DNA of 64,000 nt, from contig JABLUY010000084.1 of NCBI GenBank assembly GCA_013306675.1, positions 1 through 64,000 on the forward strand, written 5' to 3'. Positions 39,228-48,076 of this stretch are shown here, in pieces; the first letter of the stretch is position 1, and the number at the start of each line of letters is the position of its first letter. Below the pieces are notes generated by a model. That model searched no databases. It was not told the origin of the DNA and saw only the letters and a program-made list of their open reading frames with translations. Both the position numbers and the translations under genes were made by a program. This DNA is from Thraustochytrium sp. TN22 (lineage: Eukaryota; Sar; Bigyra; Thraustochytrida; Thraustochytriidae).

Positions 39228-40943
39228 ATGCTGCAAGCCAGCGAGGCGCTGGTGATGGCGAAGAAGCAGCGGCGGTACCGGAGCGTGATCGACCACTACC
39301 TGCCGCCGTCCAAGAGGAGACAGCTGGGGGATGGCGGGGTGGCGGAGGTGCTGGGCGGTGGGCTGGCCACCAAGGAGAGCGAGCATCCGGGCGACAAGCT
39401 GATGGACACCGTCCTGCGGTACCTGGACGTGCTGTACCGGTCGCCGCAGCAGCAGGAGTTCCACAAGAGCATGCTTGCGAGCTGCCTGCGCGCCTTCTAC
39501 AAGGACGACTTCGAGGCCGAGAAGCACCGCGTCATGGTCAAGTACCAGTTCGAGAGCCGCAAGCAGCAGGTGCTCATCTGCGCGCCGCGTCGCATGGGCA
39601 AGACCTTCGCGACCGCCCTGCTGGCGGCGGTGCTGGTCATCGTTGTGCCAAAGATCGAGGTGAGCATCTTCTCGCCGGGCAAGCGCCAGTCCATCGCGCT
39701 CATGGGCGTGGTGACAGACTTCATCAACAAGCTCGGAGAGGGCGACCGCATCACGACGCAGAACATGGAAAAGCTGCGACTGCGCTCGCTGGACGGCAGC
39801 GAGACCAAGCTCAACGCTTACCCGGACGCCGTCCGCACCCTCAAGGGCGTCAGCGGCACCGTCATCATCCTAGAGGAGATGGCGCAGATCTCCCGGGAGG
39901 TTCTCTTCGAGGTGGTGGTGCCGCTGCACCAGCTGGAAACCACCTGCATCATCGGCATCAGCACCATCACCAGCGAGGACAACTTCTTCACCAAGTTCCT
40001 CAACCAGAAGGACAAGCACGGCGAACCCCTGTATGCGGTCACCTACACCCACCTCGCCTGCAAGCCTTACCGAGACAAGGGGCTGGCGCACAAGTGCAAC
40101 CACAACGCGCACCTGCTCCCTGCCTGGTCCTCAAAGCGCAAGCGCAAGATCATCAACGTCATCATGGACGGGCAGGCGGAGATGCTTGCGCGAGAGATCG
40201 GCGGTGTTGCGAGCTCGCTGCACCAGCGCGCCTTCACCAACAAGCTCATCCGGCAACTCGTTGCCTCCCCGAGGTGGGACCTCTCCTTCCAGGCCACCTA
40301 CGACTTTGTCTTCCACTCCATCGACCCGGCGGCAGCGGGCAAGCAGTCGGAGATGGCCATCCTGAGCATGATCCGCAAAAACGGTCTCTTCATTGTAATT
40401 GGCATGGACTCCTTCCCGTGCGGGACGGCACGAGAGAACCACGGGCTCGTCATGGACCACGTGCTGGCGTTGCGGCGCGACCCGCGTTTCTCCAACGCCC
40501 TCTCTGTCTTCATCATCGAGTCCAACCTTGCACTGGAGAGCGACCACCTCTCCAACATGCTAGAGGAGAACTATGGCAACTACCTTGTCATGCAGCAGCG
40601 GGACGACGGCCGCCACATTGGCTTTCGCACGGACCACGCCATGAAGATGGTGGCGGTGGAGGCCATGCGCGAGCGCATCATCGACGACGCCATCCGCTTC
40701 GTGCCCAACGAGGACATGATCTGCGCATCCCCAAGAGGCGCCGCCGCCACCTACGACCTGCTCATCAGTCAGATGGAGGAGTTTCGAGAGATGCTCAAGG
40801 AGTCCGAGGTCGGCCAGCCCAAGAAGTTCTACAGTGGCAAGTTCGCTGGAGGAAAGGACGGCTTGCTCATGGCGCTCATGCTCAGCATCCATTGGAGCGG
40901 ATTCTTTTTCAGGGCAGCCAAGTACGCCCACTATCACCACTGA
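39228..40943 (+). CDS. terminase large subunit (DNA-packaging ATPase/nuclease)
   Basis: 571 aa from the first ATG of the open frame at 39228; the frame is open somewhat further upstream, so the start is uncertain. The N-terminal ATPase has Walker A at ~119-127 (CAPRRMGKT), Walker B with catalytic Glu at ~212-217 (VIILEE) and the coupling motif GISTIT at ~243-248. The C-terminal RNase-H-fold nuclease has an acidic residue in HSIDPAA (~366), another in FIIESN (~431) and GKDGLLMAL near 540. The layout is that of herpesvirus pUL15, tailed-phage TerL and mirusvirus terminase, which drive DNA into preformed capsids and cut it. This gene is the best evidence for the block's viral origin. Confidence 0.9.
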   Translation: MLQASEALVMAKKQRRYRSVIDHYLPPSKRRQLGDGGVAEVLGGGLATKESEHPGDKLMDTVLRYLDVLYRSPQQQEFHKSMLASCLRAFYKDDFEAEKHRVMVKYQFESRKQQVLICAPRRMGKTFATALLAAVLVIVVPKIEVSIFSPGKRQSIALMGVVTDFINKLGEGDRITTQNMEKLRLRSLDGSETKLNAYPDAVRTLKGVSGTVIILEEMAQISREVLFEVVVPLHQLETTCIIGISTITSEDNFFTKFLNQKDKHGEPLYAVTYTHLACKPYRDKGLAHKCNHNAHLLPAWSSKRKRKIINVIMDGQAEMLAREIGGVASSLHQRAFTNKLIRQLVASPRWDLSFQATYDFVFHSIDPAAAGKQSEMAILSMIRKNGLFIVIGMDSFPCGTARENHGLVMDHVLALRRDPRFSNALSVFIIESNLALESDHLSNMLEENYGNYLVMQQRDDGRHIGFRTDHAMKMVAVEAMRERIIDDAIRFVPNEDMICASPRGAAATYDLLISQMEEFREMLKESEVGQPKKFYSGKFAGGKDGLLMALMLSIHWSGFFFRAAKYAHYHH

Positions 40944-40963
40944 GAGAACGATTGCTCGTTGCC

Positions 40964-42049
40964 CTACTCTTCTTCTTCTTCTTCTTCTTCGTCGTCGTCG
41001 CTGGCGTCGTCGGTGGCGGTACTGGCGTCGCTGGGGACACTGGTCTTTGGCGCTGGCAGGTCACCAGCGTCCACATCGGGCGACAGGTCAATGAGCCCGG
41101 CGAAAAGAACACTGTCGCACGTCGCCTCCTCCTCCTCAACGGCGTCCAGGTTGTTCAGCGTGGGAGGCGCCGGATCTTTGTCCAGTCTCCACGCCCTGCC
41201 CGCCCTGATCTTGCTAAACTTTTCTTTGAGGTCGACCCTCGCTTCCTTGATATCCTCGAGCAGAGTGGCTCGGCGATCGTCGGCAGTGGACCCGGCATAG
41301 GGTTCTCGGATGCATGCGCCGTCGATTTCCTTCTTGGTGAGCCCGGCTCTGAGGAGTAGCTTCCGATGCTTGTCTTCCAACGCGTACGGCTCCAGACCCA
41401 TGGCAAGGTACGCAAGCTTGATGATTTTCTCCTTGAGCGTGAGGAGCCTGACCTTGACAAGGTTCACAAACTCTGTCGCCTGCTCCGGGAACCTTGGGTT
41501 GGGAATTTCGTCGAGGGCTTCCAGTGTATCGTTGGAAGCCAGCATCTTGACGTCGCGGTGCGACAATTCGAGGGTCTGGAGGGCCTGCTCGTACGAGGGT
41601 AGCGGCTTGCGGTTGGGAGTTGGGAGCTGGCGCTGCATCTCCGGATTCTGCTTCCGTATCGAAGCGATCGCCTGGAGCTCTCCATTCGCGAAGTCTCCAT
41701 CGTATGCCGCAACCCACTCCAGGACAACACTCACTGGGGATTTGCGATGGGTGAACAGCCTCACGGCATTATTCTGCGCGAATGTACGCGTGAAGTCGTC
41801 TCGGGCCGCCTGGGATCGCTCCTGCTCCATGTCGATTCTTCGATTAACCACAGTGTCGTCTTCGTCAGTGCGCGTGAGATTGTCCGGCCCTGCGTTGCTG
41901 CTGGCGACCTTCGCGTTGCTGCTGTTGCTGCTGTTGCTGCTGGCGCCCTTGTCCTTCTCCGTGCCCTTGCCCTTGCCCTCGCCCTCGCCACTCCCCTTGT
42001 CCAGCTCCGCGTCCCTGCTGGCGCCCGCCGCGCCCGTCAGATCCTTCAT
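40964..42049 (-). CDS. uncharacterised acidic protein next to the terminase
   Basis: 361 aa from the ATG at 42049. It has a Lys/Gly/Glu-rich disordered N-terminus (about 1-60) and a helical middle (about 75-270) with VNLVKVRLLTLKEKIIKLAY. The C-terminus is acidic, ending in a long Asp/Glu tail from a gaa/gac microsatellite. It is convergent with the terminase gene, 20 bp apart. No family is recognised. Confidence 0.5.
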   Translation of the reverse strand: MKDLTGAAGASRDAELDKGSGEGEGKGKGTEKDKGASSNSSNSSNAKVASSNAGPDNLTRTDEDDTVVNRRIDMEQERSQAARDDFTRTFAQNNAVRLFTHRKSPVSVVLEWVAAYDGDFANGELQAIASIRKQNPEMQRQLPTPNRKPLPSYEQALQTLELSHRDVKMLASNDTLEALDEIPNPRFPEQATEFVNLVKVRLLTLKEKIIKLAYLAMGLEPYALEDKHRKLLLRAGLTKKEIDGACIREPYAGSTADDRRATLLEDIKEARVDLKEKFSKIRAGRAWRLDKDPAPPTLNNLDAVEEEEATCDSVLFAGLIDLSPDVDAGDLPAPKTSVPSDASTATDDASDDDEEEEEEEE

Positions 42050-42429
42050 CTCCGGCGTCTGCCCAGTTACCAATTTTCTGAAGAGCGCGGTATGCCCGCC
42101 GCCGCCCGCCGCCGTCGCTGTCGCCGCCGCCCGCCGTCGCCCGCCGTCGCTCGCAGCCGCGACGGGCCGCGTGGCCGCCGTCGCGCGTTGTTGGTCTGTC
42201 CTGCCACGGCGCGGCGCCTCTCCACGTCGAGTCCACGATGCTCAGGCGTTCACACTCCCGTTGTTCCCGTTACCCCGGCCTGTATCTAAGTGCCCGTTCA
42301 CACGGTTTGCTCCATGCTGCTTGGCGTCGCAGCGTCGCAGTCACAGTAGCGTAGCAAGAGTGAGGGCCAAGAAACAGCGTTATGTGGCGCTCGCGCTAGG
42401 CCACTGAAGCACTGGCAGGCTGCAGTGCA

Positions 42430-42967
42430 ATGCAGGGAGGCAGTCAGTCAGTCACGCAAAACCGGCTGGGCCGGCAGGCAGACTGGGCCAGCGGCACAGC
42501 AAACCCGCTGGCCGAGATCCAGGAGACTGCCGCACCCACGGCGGCACCTACCAGCAGCAGCAGCAGCACCACCACCACCACCACGGCGGCGCCCTCCCCC
42601 TCCCCAACCGCCACAAGCACCACCACGGCGGCGCCAACCGCTGCCACCCCTCCTGCTGCTGCCGCCGCCGCCGCCGCGCCTCCCCAATCACCAGCGCCCT
42701 GGCGCGGCAGGCGCCTCCGCGGCCGTCGTCGCCTCCGCAGCCCTTGCCCTTCTTGTCACACAGCACTAGACACACAGCACCAGCATAACAAGCAGCGCGG
42801 CTACCGCAAGCCCCACAATAACAAGCAGGCCCACCACGAAAGTCTGGCTGGCTGTTCGTCACTCCAACGAGAATGTCTACTATTGCTTCTGCTGGCACTG
42901 TTGGGGCTGTCAACGTCGTGGGAGCAGCGGTGGTCGGGCGAAGCGTCGCGAGCGCTGGGACGCTCAT
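42430..42967. pseudogene. remnants of small Thr/Pro-rich membrane proteins
   Basis: Both strands hold traces of mucin-like sequence (TAAPT/TTTTTT-type stalks) next to hydrophobic segments, like the small glycoprotein at 22.6 kb. A cac-cac microsatellite lies at about 42,567-42,585. They look broken. I cannot say how many genes were present. Confidence 0.35.
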
Positions 42968-43356
42968 CTCCCACCGCCACCGCTGCCGCCGCCGCTGCCG
43001 CTGCTCCTGCTACGCTGCTTATACAGGCGTCCACGAGTGACTCGCATTCTCGCCGATGGCGCGTGCGATGATGTGGCGGCGAGCCTGCGGCACGCCAAGG
43101 GATGCCAAGTAGCGTTCACGACCTGGCGATCAGTCATGCTTTCCCCCTTCATGCGGAACAACACACCAAGCAACTGGTGCGTCGTGGTGATGCCGTCGGC
43201 GGTGCGCATCGCCGCTGCCACAGCTGTGTCCACGCCAGGTACGGAGCGAAGGTCCGCCGACACCTCCGCCGACGCCACGAAGGCGCACACTTCTGCCCCT
43301 TCTCGGGCGGCCAGCGCAGATCTGTAGCCGACTGACCCACCCGAGTGATCTACCAT
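42964..43356 (-). CDS. small protein with helix-hairpin-helix / BAF-like pattern
   Basis: 130 aa from the ATG at 43356. The centre, LRSVPGVDTAVAAAMRTADG followed by ITTTHQLLGVLFRMKG, has the vPGV...A hairpin and a following LLG helix. The order recalls the barrier-to-autointegration factor core (LAGIG...VLGQFLVLKKD), which binds DNA without sequence preference. The C-terminus is Gly/Ser/Arg-rich. The similarity is weak; a generic HhH DNA-binding protein is the safer reading. Confidence 0.4.
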   Translation of the reverse strand: MVDHSGGSVGYRSALAAREGAEVCAFVASAEVSADLRSVPGVDTAVAAAMRTADGITTTHQLLGVLFRMKGESMTDRQVVNATWHPLACRRLAATSSHAPSARMRVTRGRLYKQRSRSSGSGGGSGGGGR

Positions 43357-43403
43357 ATTGCGCTCCTTCAGAAAGTGTGGTCGACTGGTCCACTAATACT
43401 TAC

Positions 43404-43853
43404 TTAGCGTTTGCCTAGGAGTCGGTCACCAGCGGCGGCGGTGGCGAAGGCAGCGCCGTGGGCAGCAGAACCGCAATTCCACAGGCGCGCGCTGCTGGCC
43501 ACCTCCGCCTCCACCGCGGCCGCCAGGTGCGCGCGAACGGCTGCCTCTCCCGCCGACGCGCGGTACTCGCCGTGGTACTCGCCGTTCAGGTGGAAGTAGC
43601 GCTCCCCCGCCGTCATCAAGTCCCGGCCGAGGCTCAGCAGGAAGGTGCAGCGCTTCTGCCACCACCGCACGCTCACCCGCCTCTCGTAGTTGTTCAGATC
43701 GGGGTGGGCAGACATCCGCCGCCCCAGCTTCTCCCAGAAGAGAGCCGCGTCGGTGGTGGACGCTCCCGCGCTGTCGGAGAGCCGGGCGTGCTCTGCAAGC
43801 AGCACCCCGTCAGCGAACGTCAGGCGGGCGGATTTTGGGCTTCCGGGCAGCAT
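43404..43853 (-). CDS. small uncharacterised protein
   Basis: 149 aa from the ATG at 43853. Helical, with VSVRWWQKRCTFLLSLGRDL near 60-79 and AGERYFHLNGEYHGEYRASA near 82-101. No motif is recognised. Its ATG and the ATG of the divergent RING-like gene share the same CATG, so the two reading frames start back to back. Confidence 0.45.
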   Translation of the reverse strand: MLPGSPKSARLTFADGVLLAEHARLSDSAGASTTDAALFWEKLGRRMSAHPDLNNYERRVSVRWWQKRCTFLLSLGRDLMTAGERYFHLNGEYHGEYRASAGEAAVRAHLAAAVEAEVASSARLWNCGSAAHGAAFATAAAGDRLLGKR

Positions 43854-44379
43854 GGCTCCGTGTGCTGGCGCTGACGCTGGCGCTGGAGTTGCTGTTTTGC
43901 TGCCCGCCGCCCGCAGTATCTATGTACAGGACTGCTACATCTGCGGGGAGACAGCACCCAGCGCAGAGTCCATCGTGCACTGCTCCAACGAGGCTTGCCG
44001 CAACGCCGTGTGCTCCAACTGCTATCTCAACACGCTGGCTGGGGACGAGTGCTGCGAGCGCTTCACCAGCATCTGCCCATATTGCAGGGCCAAGGACGTC
44101 ATCACGGAGGAACGCCTCCTTGCCATCGCAAGAACAAGCACGCTCACCGACCTCAGGCTCCAGCATCCGTGCAGATGTATCCCAAGCGTCGACTTTCGGC
44201 GCCTGTGTCGCAACCACTACCACGTCTTCTACGTCAAGGGCTGCCCTAGTGGTGATTGGACGATGGTGGCCCGATACAAGATGAGCGATCCCAGCCACCA
44301 CCAGGAGCGCCGGGCGGCGCGGGCCGCGGTCTTGAACGCTTCACTCGCCGCTCACCTCGGGATGGATAAAATTAGTTAG
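43852..44379 (+). CDS. RING-like zinc-finger protein
   Basis: 175 aa from the ATG at 43852. An Ala-rich hydrophobic start (about 1-22) may be a signal or anchor. A cross-brace Cys/His array follows: CYICGE, HCSNEACRNAVCSNCYL and ICPYCRAKD at about 31-85, i.e. C-x2-C ... C-x4-C-x4-C-x2-C ... C-x2-C. This suits a RING-variant E3 ligase domain; many large DNA viruses use such proteins to redirect host ubiquitin. The C-terminal part has a second Cys/His-containing stretch (CRCIPSVDFRRLCRNHYH). Confidence 0.58.
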   Translation: MAPCAGADAGAGVAVLLPAARSIYVQDCYICGETAPSAESIVHCSNEACRNAVCSNCYLNTLAGDECCERFTSICPYCRAKDVITEERLLAIARTSTLTDLRLQHPCRCIPSVDFRRLCRNHYHVFYVKGCPSGDWTMVARYKMSDPSHHQERRAARAAVLNASLAAHLGMDKIS

Positions 44380-44818
44380 CAATTGACTCGTCATAGAAAG
44401 ATAACTGCCATGCGAAGATGAAACTCGTAAAGTCGAAGGGCACGCTTGGGCAGTCCGGGTCAGCGCAGCGGAAGGACCCCTTATTGGTGCGCTTGGTGAT
44501 CACCAAGTACTGGTTGTTGTTCTTGTGCTCGTCACCCTTCCAGGGGCACACCCTGCCACCCACCACGCACGACACGAAGCCGTCGTCCTCCCGCGCGCTC
44601 AAAACCAAACCTCCGATGGCCGTCACCACCGAGTCCAGGTCGCACGGCAAGTTCGCCGGCATATGAACGCGGCTGCCGCCAGCACTGCCGCCACTGCCGC
44701 CAGCACTGCCGCCAGCACTGCCAACCACCAGCGTGACGCCGCGGGCAAGCGTGTCGTCGGAGAGGGGCCCAGAGTAGCCTGCCGGAAGCATCGCCTGCAC
44801 CATGGTCTTGAACACCAT
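44372..44818 (-). CDS. small protein with PrimPol/UL52-type zinc finger
   Basis: 148 aa from the ATG at 44818. After a Gly/Ser repeat (about 33-50), residues ~85-130 contain C-x6-H (CPWKGDEH) followed by KNNNQYLVI, and about 20 residues later C-x4-C (RCADPDC). This spacing and the H-x-x-N pairing match the zinc motif of PrimPol and herpesvirus UL52 primases (C-x6-H-KSNN ... KCHDPVC in PrimPol). The catalytic primase core is not in this ORF. It overlaps the start of the second nuclease-kinase copy by 17 bp, head to head. Confidence 0.55.
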   Translation of the reverse strand: MVFKTMVQAMLPAGYSGPLSDDTLARGVTLVVGSAGGSAGGSGGSAGGSRVHMPANLPCDLDSVVTAIGGLVLSAREDDGFVSCVVGGRVCPWKGDEHKNNNQYLVITKRTNKGSFRCADPDCPSVPFDFTSFIFAWQLSFYDESIAN

Positions 44819-46390
44819 CGAGAGTGGCGCGAGGAGCTGGGCCGTGCGTGTGAGAAGGCTCGGTTCGTTGGATCTGGACTACAGCGAAATCCCACCTGAA
44901 GCACTGTCGGTGGTGGTGCCGACGAATGAACGCGACCGGGAGGGCCCCAATACTCTCTGGCACGAGAGTAATCTGTTCGCCTTGTTTACGAACAACACGA
45001 CTCGCCTCTGCCGGGATGTGTTGACAAGGTTTCAGGACGGTCCCGTCAATTTCAAGGCGGAAATGCGGACGATGTTCAACACGAGGGTAGATGGCGCGTG
45101 GTGTGTGCATGACGGACGCGATAGCGCGGCATTTGCTCTGCACGAGCACAAGCGCACCGAGGGCATGACCGTTCCCGAGGACCGCGACGTCCTGCTGGCA
45201 TCATGGTGCGACGACGTCAACATCGAAGGCGTGCTTGCGCAGGTCTATGGCTACATGATCGCGCTTGGAATGAAGTACGCGGCGCTCTCCACGACCCAGC
45301 TGACGTGGTTTTTCTTCCGTGCCTCGGAGAACACGGACAACCCGCAGCTGCAGGTGACGAGCGCCTCCCGTGGCACAGCCAGGGGCTCGGGAGAGGGTCC
45401 GGCCTGGCATGGCGAGTCTGCTCGCGCGGCCTACTTGGCCTTCCTCTTTACTGCATACCGTGACGAACACGGAGACTCGATGTTTCCAGAGGAAGGTACG
45501 GCTCTCTTCAATTTCGTTCGTGATGCCTGGCATGGAGATCCTCCGCCCGCGAACTGGCGCCATCTGGCCTCTGATGCCGCTAGACAGTGGCTGTTATCGC
45601 TCCAAGAAGTTGGCATGGGGGCCACGAGGGGCGGTACGCAGTTCTCCGGCACCCAGCATGGCAGCGCCAACGCCAATGCCAACTCCGACGCCAACGCCAA
45701 CTCCGACGCCGACGCTGGCGACGCTGGCGACGCTGGCGACACGGTTCGCGTGACTTCAGCCTCTCCCCTGGGACCCGCGCTTCACGACCATGAGCAGCAA
45801 CGAGTTCAGCTCCGTGACGAGACTGGCGCTTGGGGACGGGCTGCCTGTCATGTACATCAAGGACGCCATGGCGTGCAAGCACTACTCTGACACGGCGCAT
45901 GCCGTGACGCTCAACGAGGCGGAGATGGCCGCCTACGAGGGAATGCGGCATATACAGGGCACGGCCTTCCCCGTGCTCGTCTTCGCCGGGCCGCTGTCCG
46001 GCTGGCGCCACGTGGTTGCCACGATGGAGGCGGGGGCGTCGCTCTCGTCGGGAGAGGTCACCATCACGGCGGCCGTCGCCAAGTCGGCAACCGCTGCACT
46101 GGCTGCGGTTCACAAGGCCGGGTTTCTGCACGGCAACGTGGCGCTGCGCAACATCGTGTGGGACGCCGCCAAGGACAGGGCGGCCGTCATTGACTTTGGC
46201 ATGGCTTGTCGCAGCCGATCCAAAGTGGCCCAGGAGAAGAGATGGAGAAGCTGCGAGAGGTGCTGCGCAAGGCCCAGGAGGCAACAGCGCAGCAGGTGGC
46301 GGAGACAGCGGAGGCAGAGGCGGAGGCAGAGGCGGAGGCGTAGTGCGTTGATTCATGTCCGTCACACACTCAGGGGTAGGAGTCCTTGAC
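44802..46390 (+). pseudogene. second copy of the nuclease-kinase gene, looks broken
   Basis: Homologue of the gene at 17.3-19.1 kb. The nuclease-fold part is open (362 aa) but diverged: it keeps ALHEHKR and AQVYGYMIALG while many other residues differ. From about 45,640 onward the DNA becomes nearly identical to the first copy, including HGNVALRN and DFGMA of the kinase part. The copy looks broken in about two places. It lies in the same orientation and the same order relative to glycoproteins as the first copy. Confidence 0.6.
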
Positions 46391-46577
46391 GGAGACTTAC
46401 GCGTTGTACCATTTTTACTCTCCTCCTGAGGCAACAGCGCAGCAGGTGGCGGAGACAGCGGAGGCAGAGGCGGAGGCAGAGGCGGAGGCGTAGTGCGTTG
46501 ATTCATGTCCGTCACACACTCAGGGGTAGGAGTCCTTGACGGAGACTTACGTGTTGTACCATTTTTACTCTCCTCCT
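46279..46577. repeat. 150-bp tandem duplication
   Basis: Two adjacent copies with a 150-bp period, starting at about 46,279 and 46,429. They differ at very few positions (for example acgcgttg versus acgtgttg). Each contains a gaggcagaggcg purine run and a ttgacggagacttacg segment. It lies between the kinase copy and the 523-bp insert. Confidence 0.88.
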
Positions 46578-46598
46578 TGTGCAGGTACGGCGAGATGA

Positions 46599-47121
46599 TA
46601 TCGAGGGATCGCGTGCGACAGGGTCAGAGAGCGGAAGATCAGCAAGAGCGACGCCTGGATGCCCGCCCCGTCGGAAGCCTCGTGTGACGCGCCCAACTCG
46701 GGCGATCTCGGGGCGATACCGGGCACGCGGCAAAAGTCTCAGCGACTCCCAGCTCGAACGCTCAAAATACCTGGCGCGCAGCCATCAATGCAACCCATGC
46801 ATGATTGCGCGGCGCCACGAGCTGCCTCCAGCGCGGCTCTGCGCCAACCAAGGCGCTCACCTCTTTGTATTCCATACAAAGACCCTAGGCAGCATTACTG
46901 CCCGGGCATCGCAACCTCTAGTCTGGCGCCAAGCCTCCCAGCGGCATCGGCAGACTCGCAACTCCGGCTCGACCTGGCCTCCAGCTCTCGACCGAACCAA
47001 CAACCTTTTCACCCCGTTCCTCGCCTGGCCCCTTCGGCTAGCGCGGGGGCGGGGCTTCGTTGCGTTTCTAACACCTGTCCATCTTTTAGCTTTCGACTGG
47101 ATCAGTACTTCTTCACTTGTT
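46599..47121. mobile_element. 523-bp insertion with 6-bp target-site duplication
   Basis: The flanks share agatga (46,593-46,598 and 47,122-47,127). Outside them, the sequence on each side follows the 19.25-19.27 kb region of the first glycoprotein copy, whereas the insert has no counterpart there. No terminal inverted repeats, poly-A tail or coding frame of note. On the minus strand tagccgaaggg and, ~50 nt later, ggttcggtcg weakly resemble Pol III A and B boxes, so a SINE-like element is possible. Its family is unknown. Confidence 0.6.
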
Positions 47122-47125
47122 AGAT

Positions 47126-47941
47126 GAGGAAGGAGTACTGGCCCGGGACGAGCGGCCAAAAATCGACCGCGACGTCAAAATAGATGGAGAGGATGATGTA
47201 CTCGTAGGTGCCATCCGGCAGCTGGCCAACCGGCTGCACCGCGATGGAGGGTGTGAGGTAGAGGTTTTGCATGACGCCGTCCAGCCTCAGGCAGCCCTCC
47301 GGGACGCCAGTAAAGTCCGGGCTGTCGTAGGTGAGCTCGTCCATCTTGACACGGACGCGCATCTGCGTGTCGCCCTCGACCTCGAAGAACGAGCCGTCGA
47401 TGTAGAGCCAGAAGACGACGTCGTCGCGCGGCACGCCCTGGTAGTCGTGGTTGCGCTGCAGCACGAAGAGGCGGTTGAAGAGCACGTGGACGTAGTAGGT
47501 GTTGAGGATCTCGTCGCGGCCGATGCGTCCGCTGATGTCGAAGGTGCAGTAGGGGGTGCCGTCCTCGCGGTAGTTGGTGATGGCAGGCGCGAGCGTCTCG
47601 CCGACCAGCATGTGGGCGTCGCTGCAGTCGAGGCGCAGGGCCGGGTTGCGGTGGTAGACGTCGAAGGTGAAGTCCAGGGCGCTCCTCTCGATGGCCACCA
47701 GGAAGGCAGCCTCGTACTGCTTGCCCCTGAAGACAGTCGGGTACTTGACGTAGTAGCCCTTGATGTCGGACTCGAGGTAGGCCATGTTCCACTGGTAGAC
47801 ATTGCACGTGGCAGGGTCGCCGCTGTTGTCGCAGACGGTGCCCGTGGTGGAGCGGGGCAGGGTGTAGCCAGCGTCAGCAGGGGCGACAAGGGCCGCCAGG
47901 GCGGCAATGGTGGCGATGGTGACGGCAAGAAATCGTCCCAT
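47126..47941 (-). pseudogene. second copy of the short secreted glycoprotein, interrupted
   Basis: From the ATG at 47941 the signal peptide and most of the body are nearly identical to the gene at 19.2-20.1 kb. The far end diverges where the 523-bp element has inserted. It is one of the duplicated genes of the right-hand module. Confidence 0.65.
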
Positions 47942-48076
47942 GGTTGGGAGTACGAGAGTGCAAGAGCGCGAGAGCGCAAGAGCGCAAGAGCGCGAGCAAG
48001 CGAGCAAGCAAGCGGGCTGCGGTCTTGAAACGTCACCGCTGGTTTCAACTAATGCCGAGATTTCTTGCGTTAGACA

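Noticed and set aside
39089-41359. 756-residue open frame overlapping the terminase
   Set aside because: Shadow of the terminase frame; composition is His/Gln/Arg-rich with no motif.
46579-47127. 182-residue plus-strand frame across the 523-bp insert
   Set aside because: No motif, unremarkable composition, and it spans the insert boundary into antisense glycoprotein sequence.
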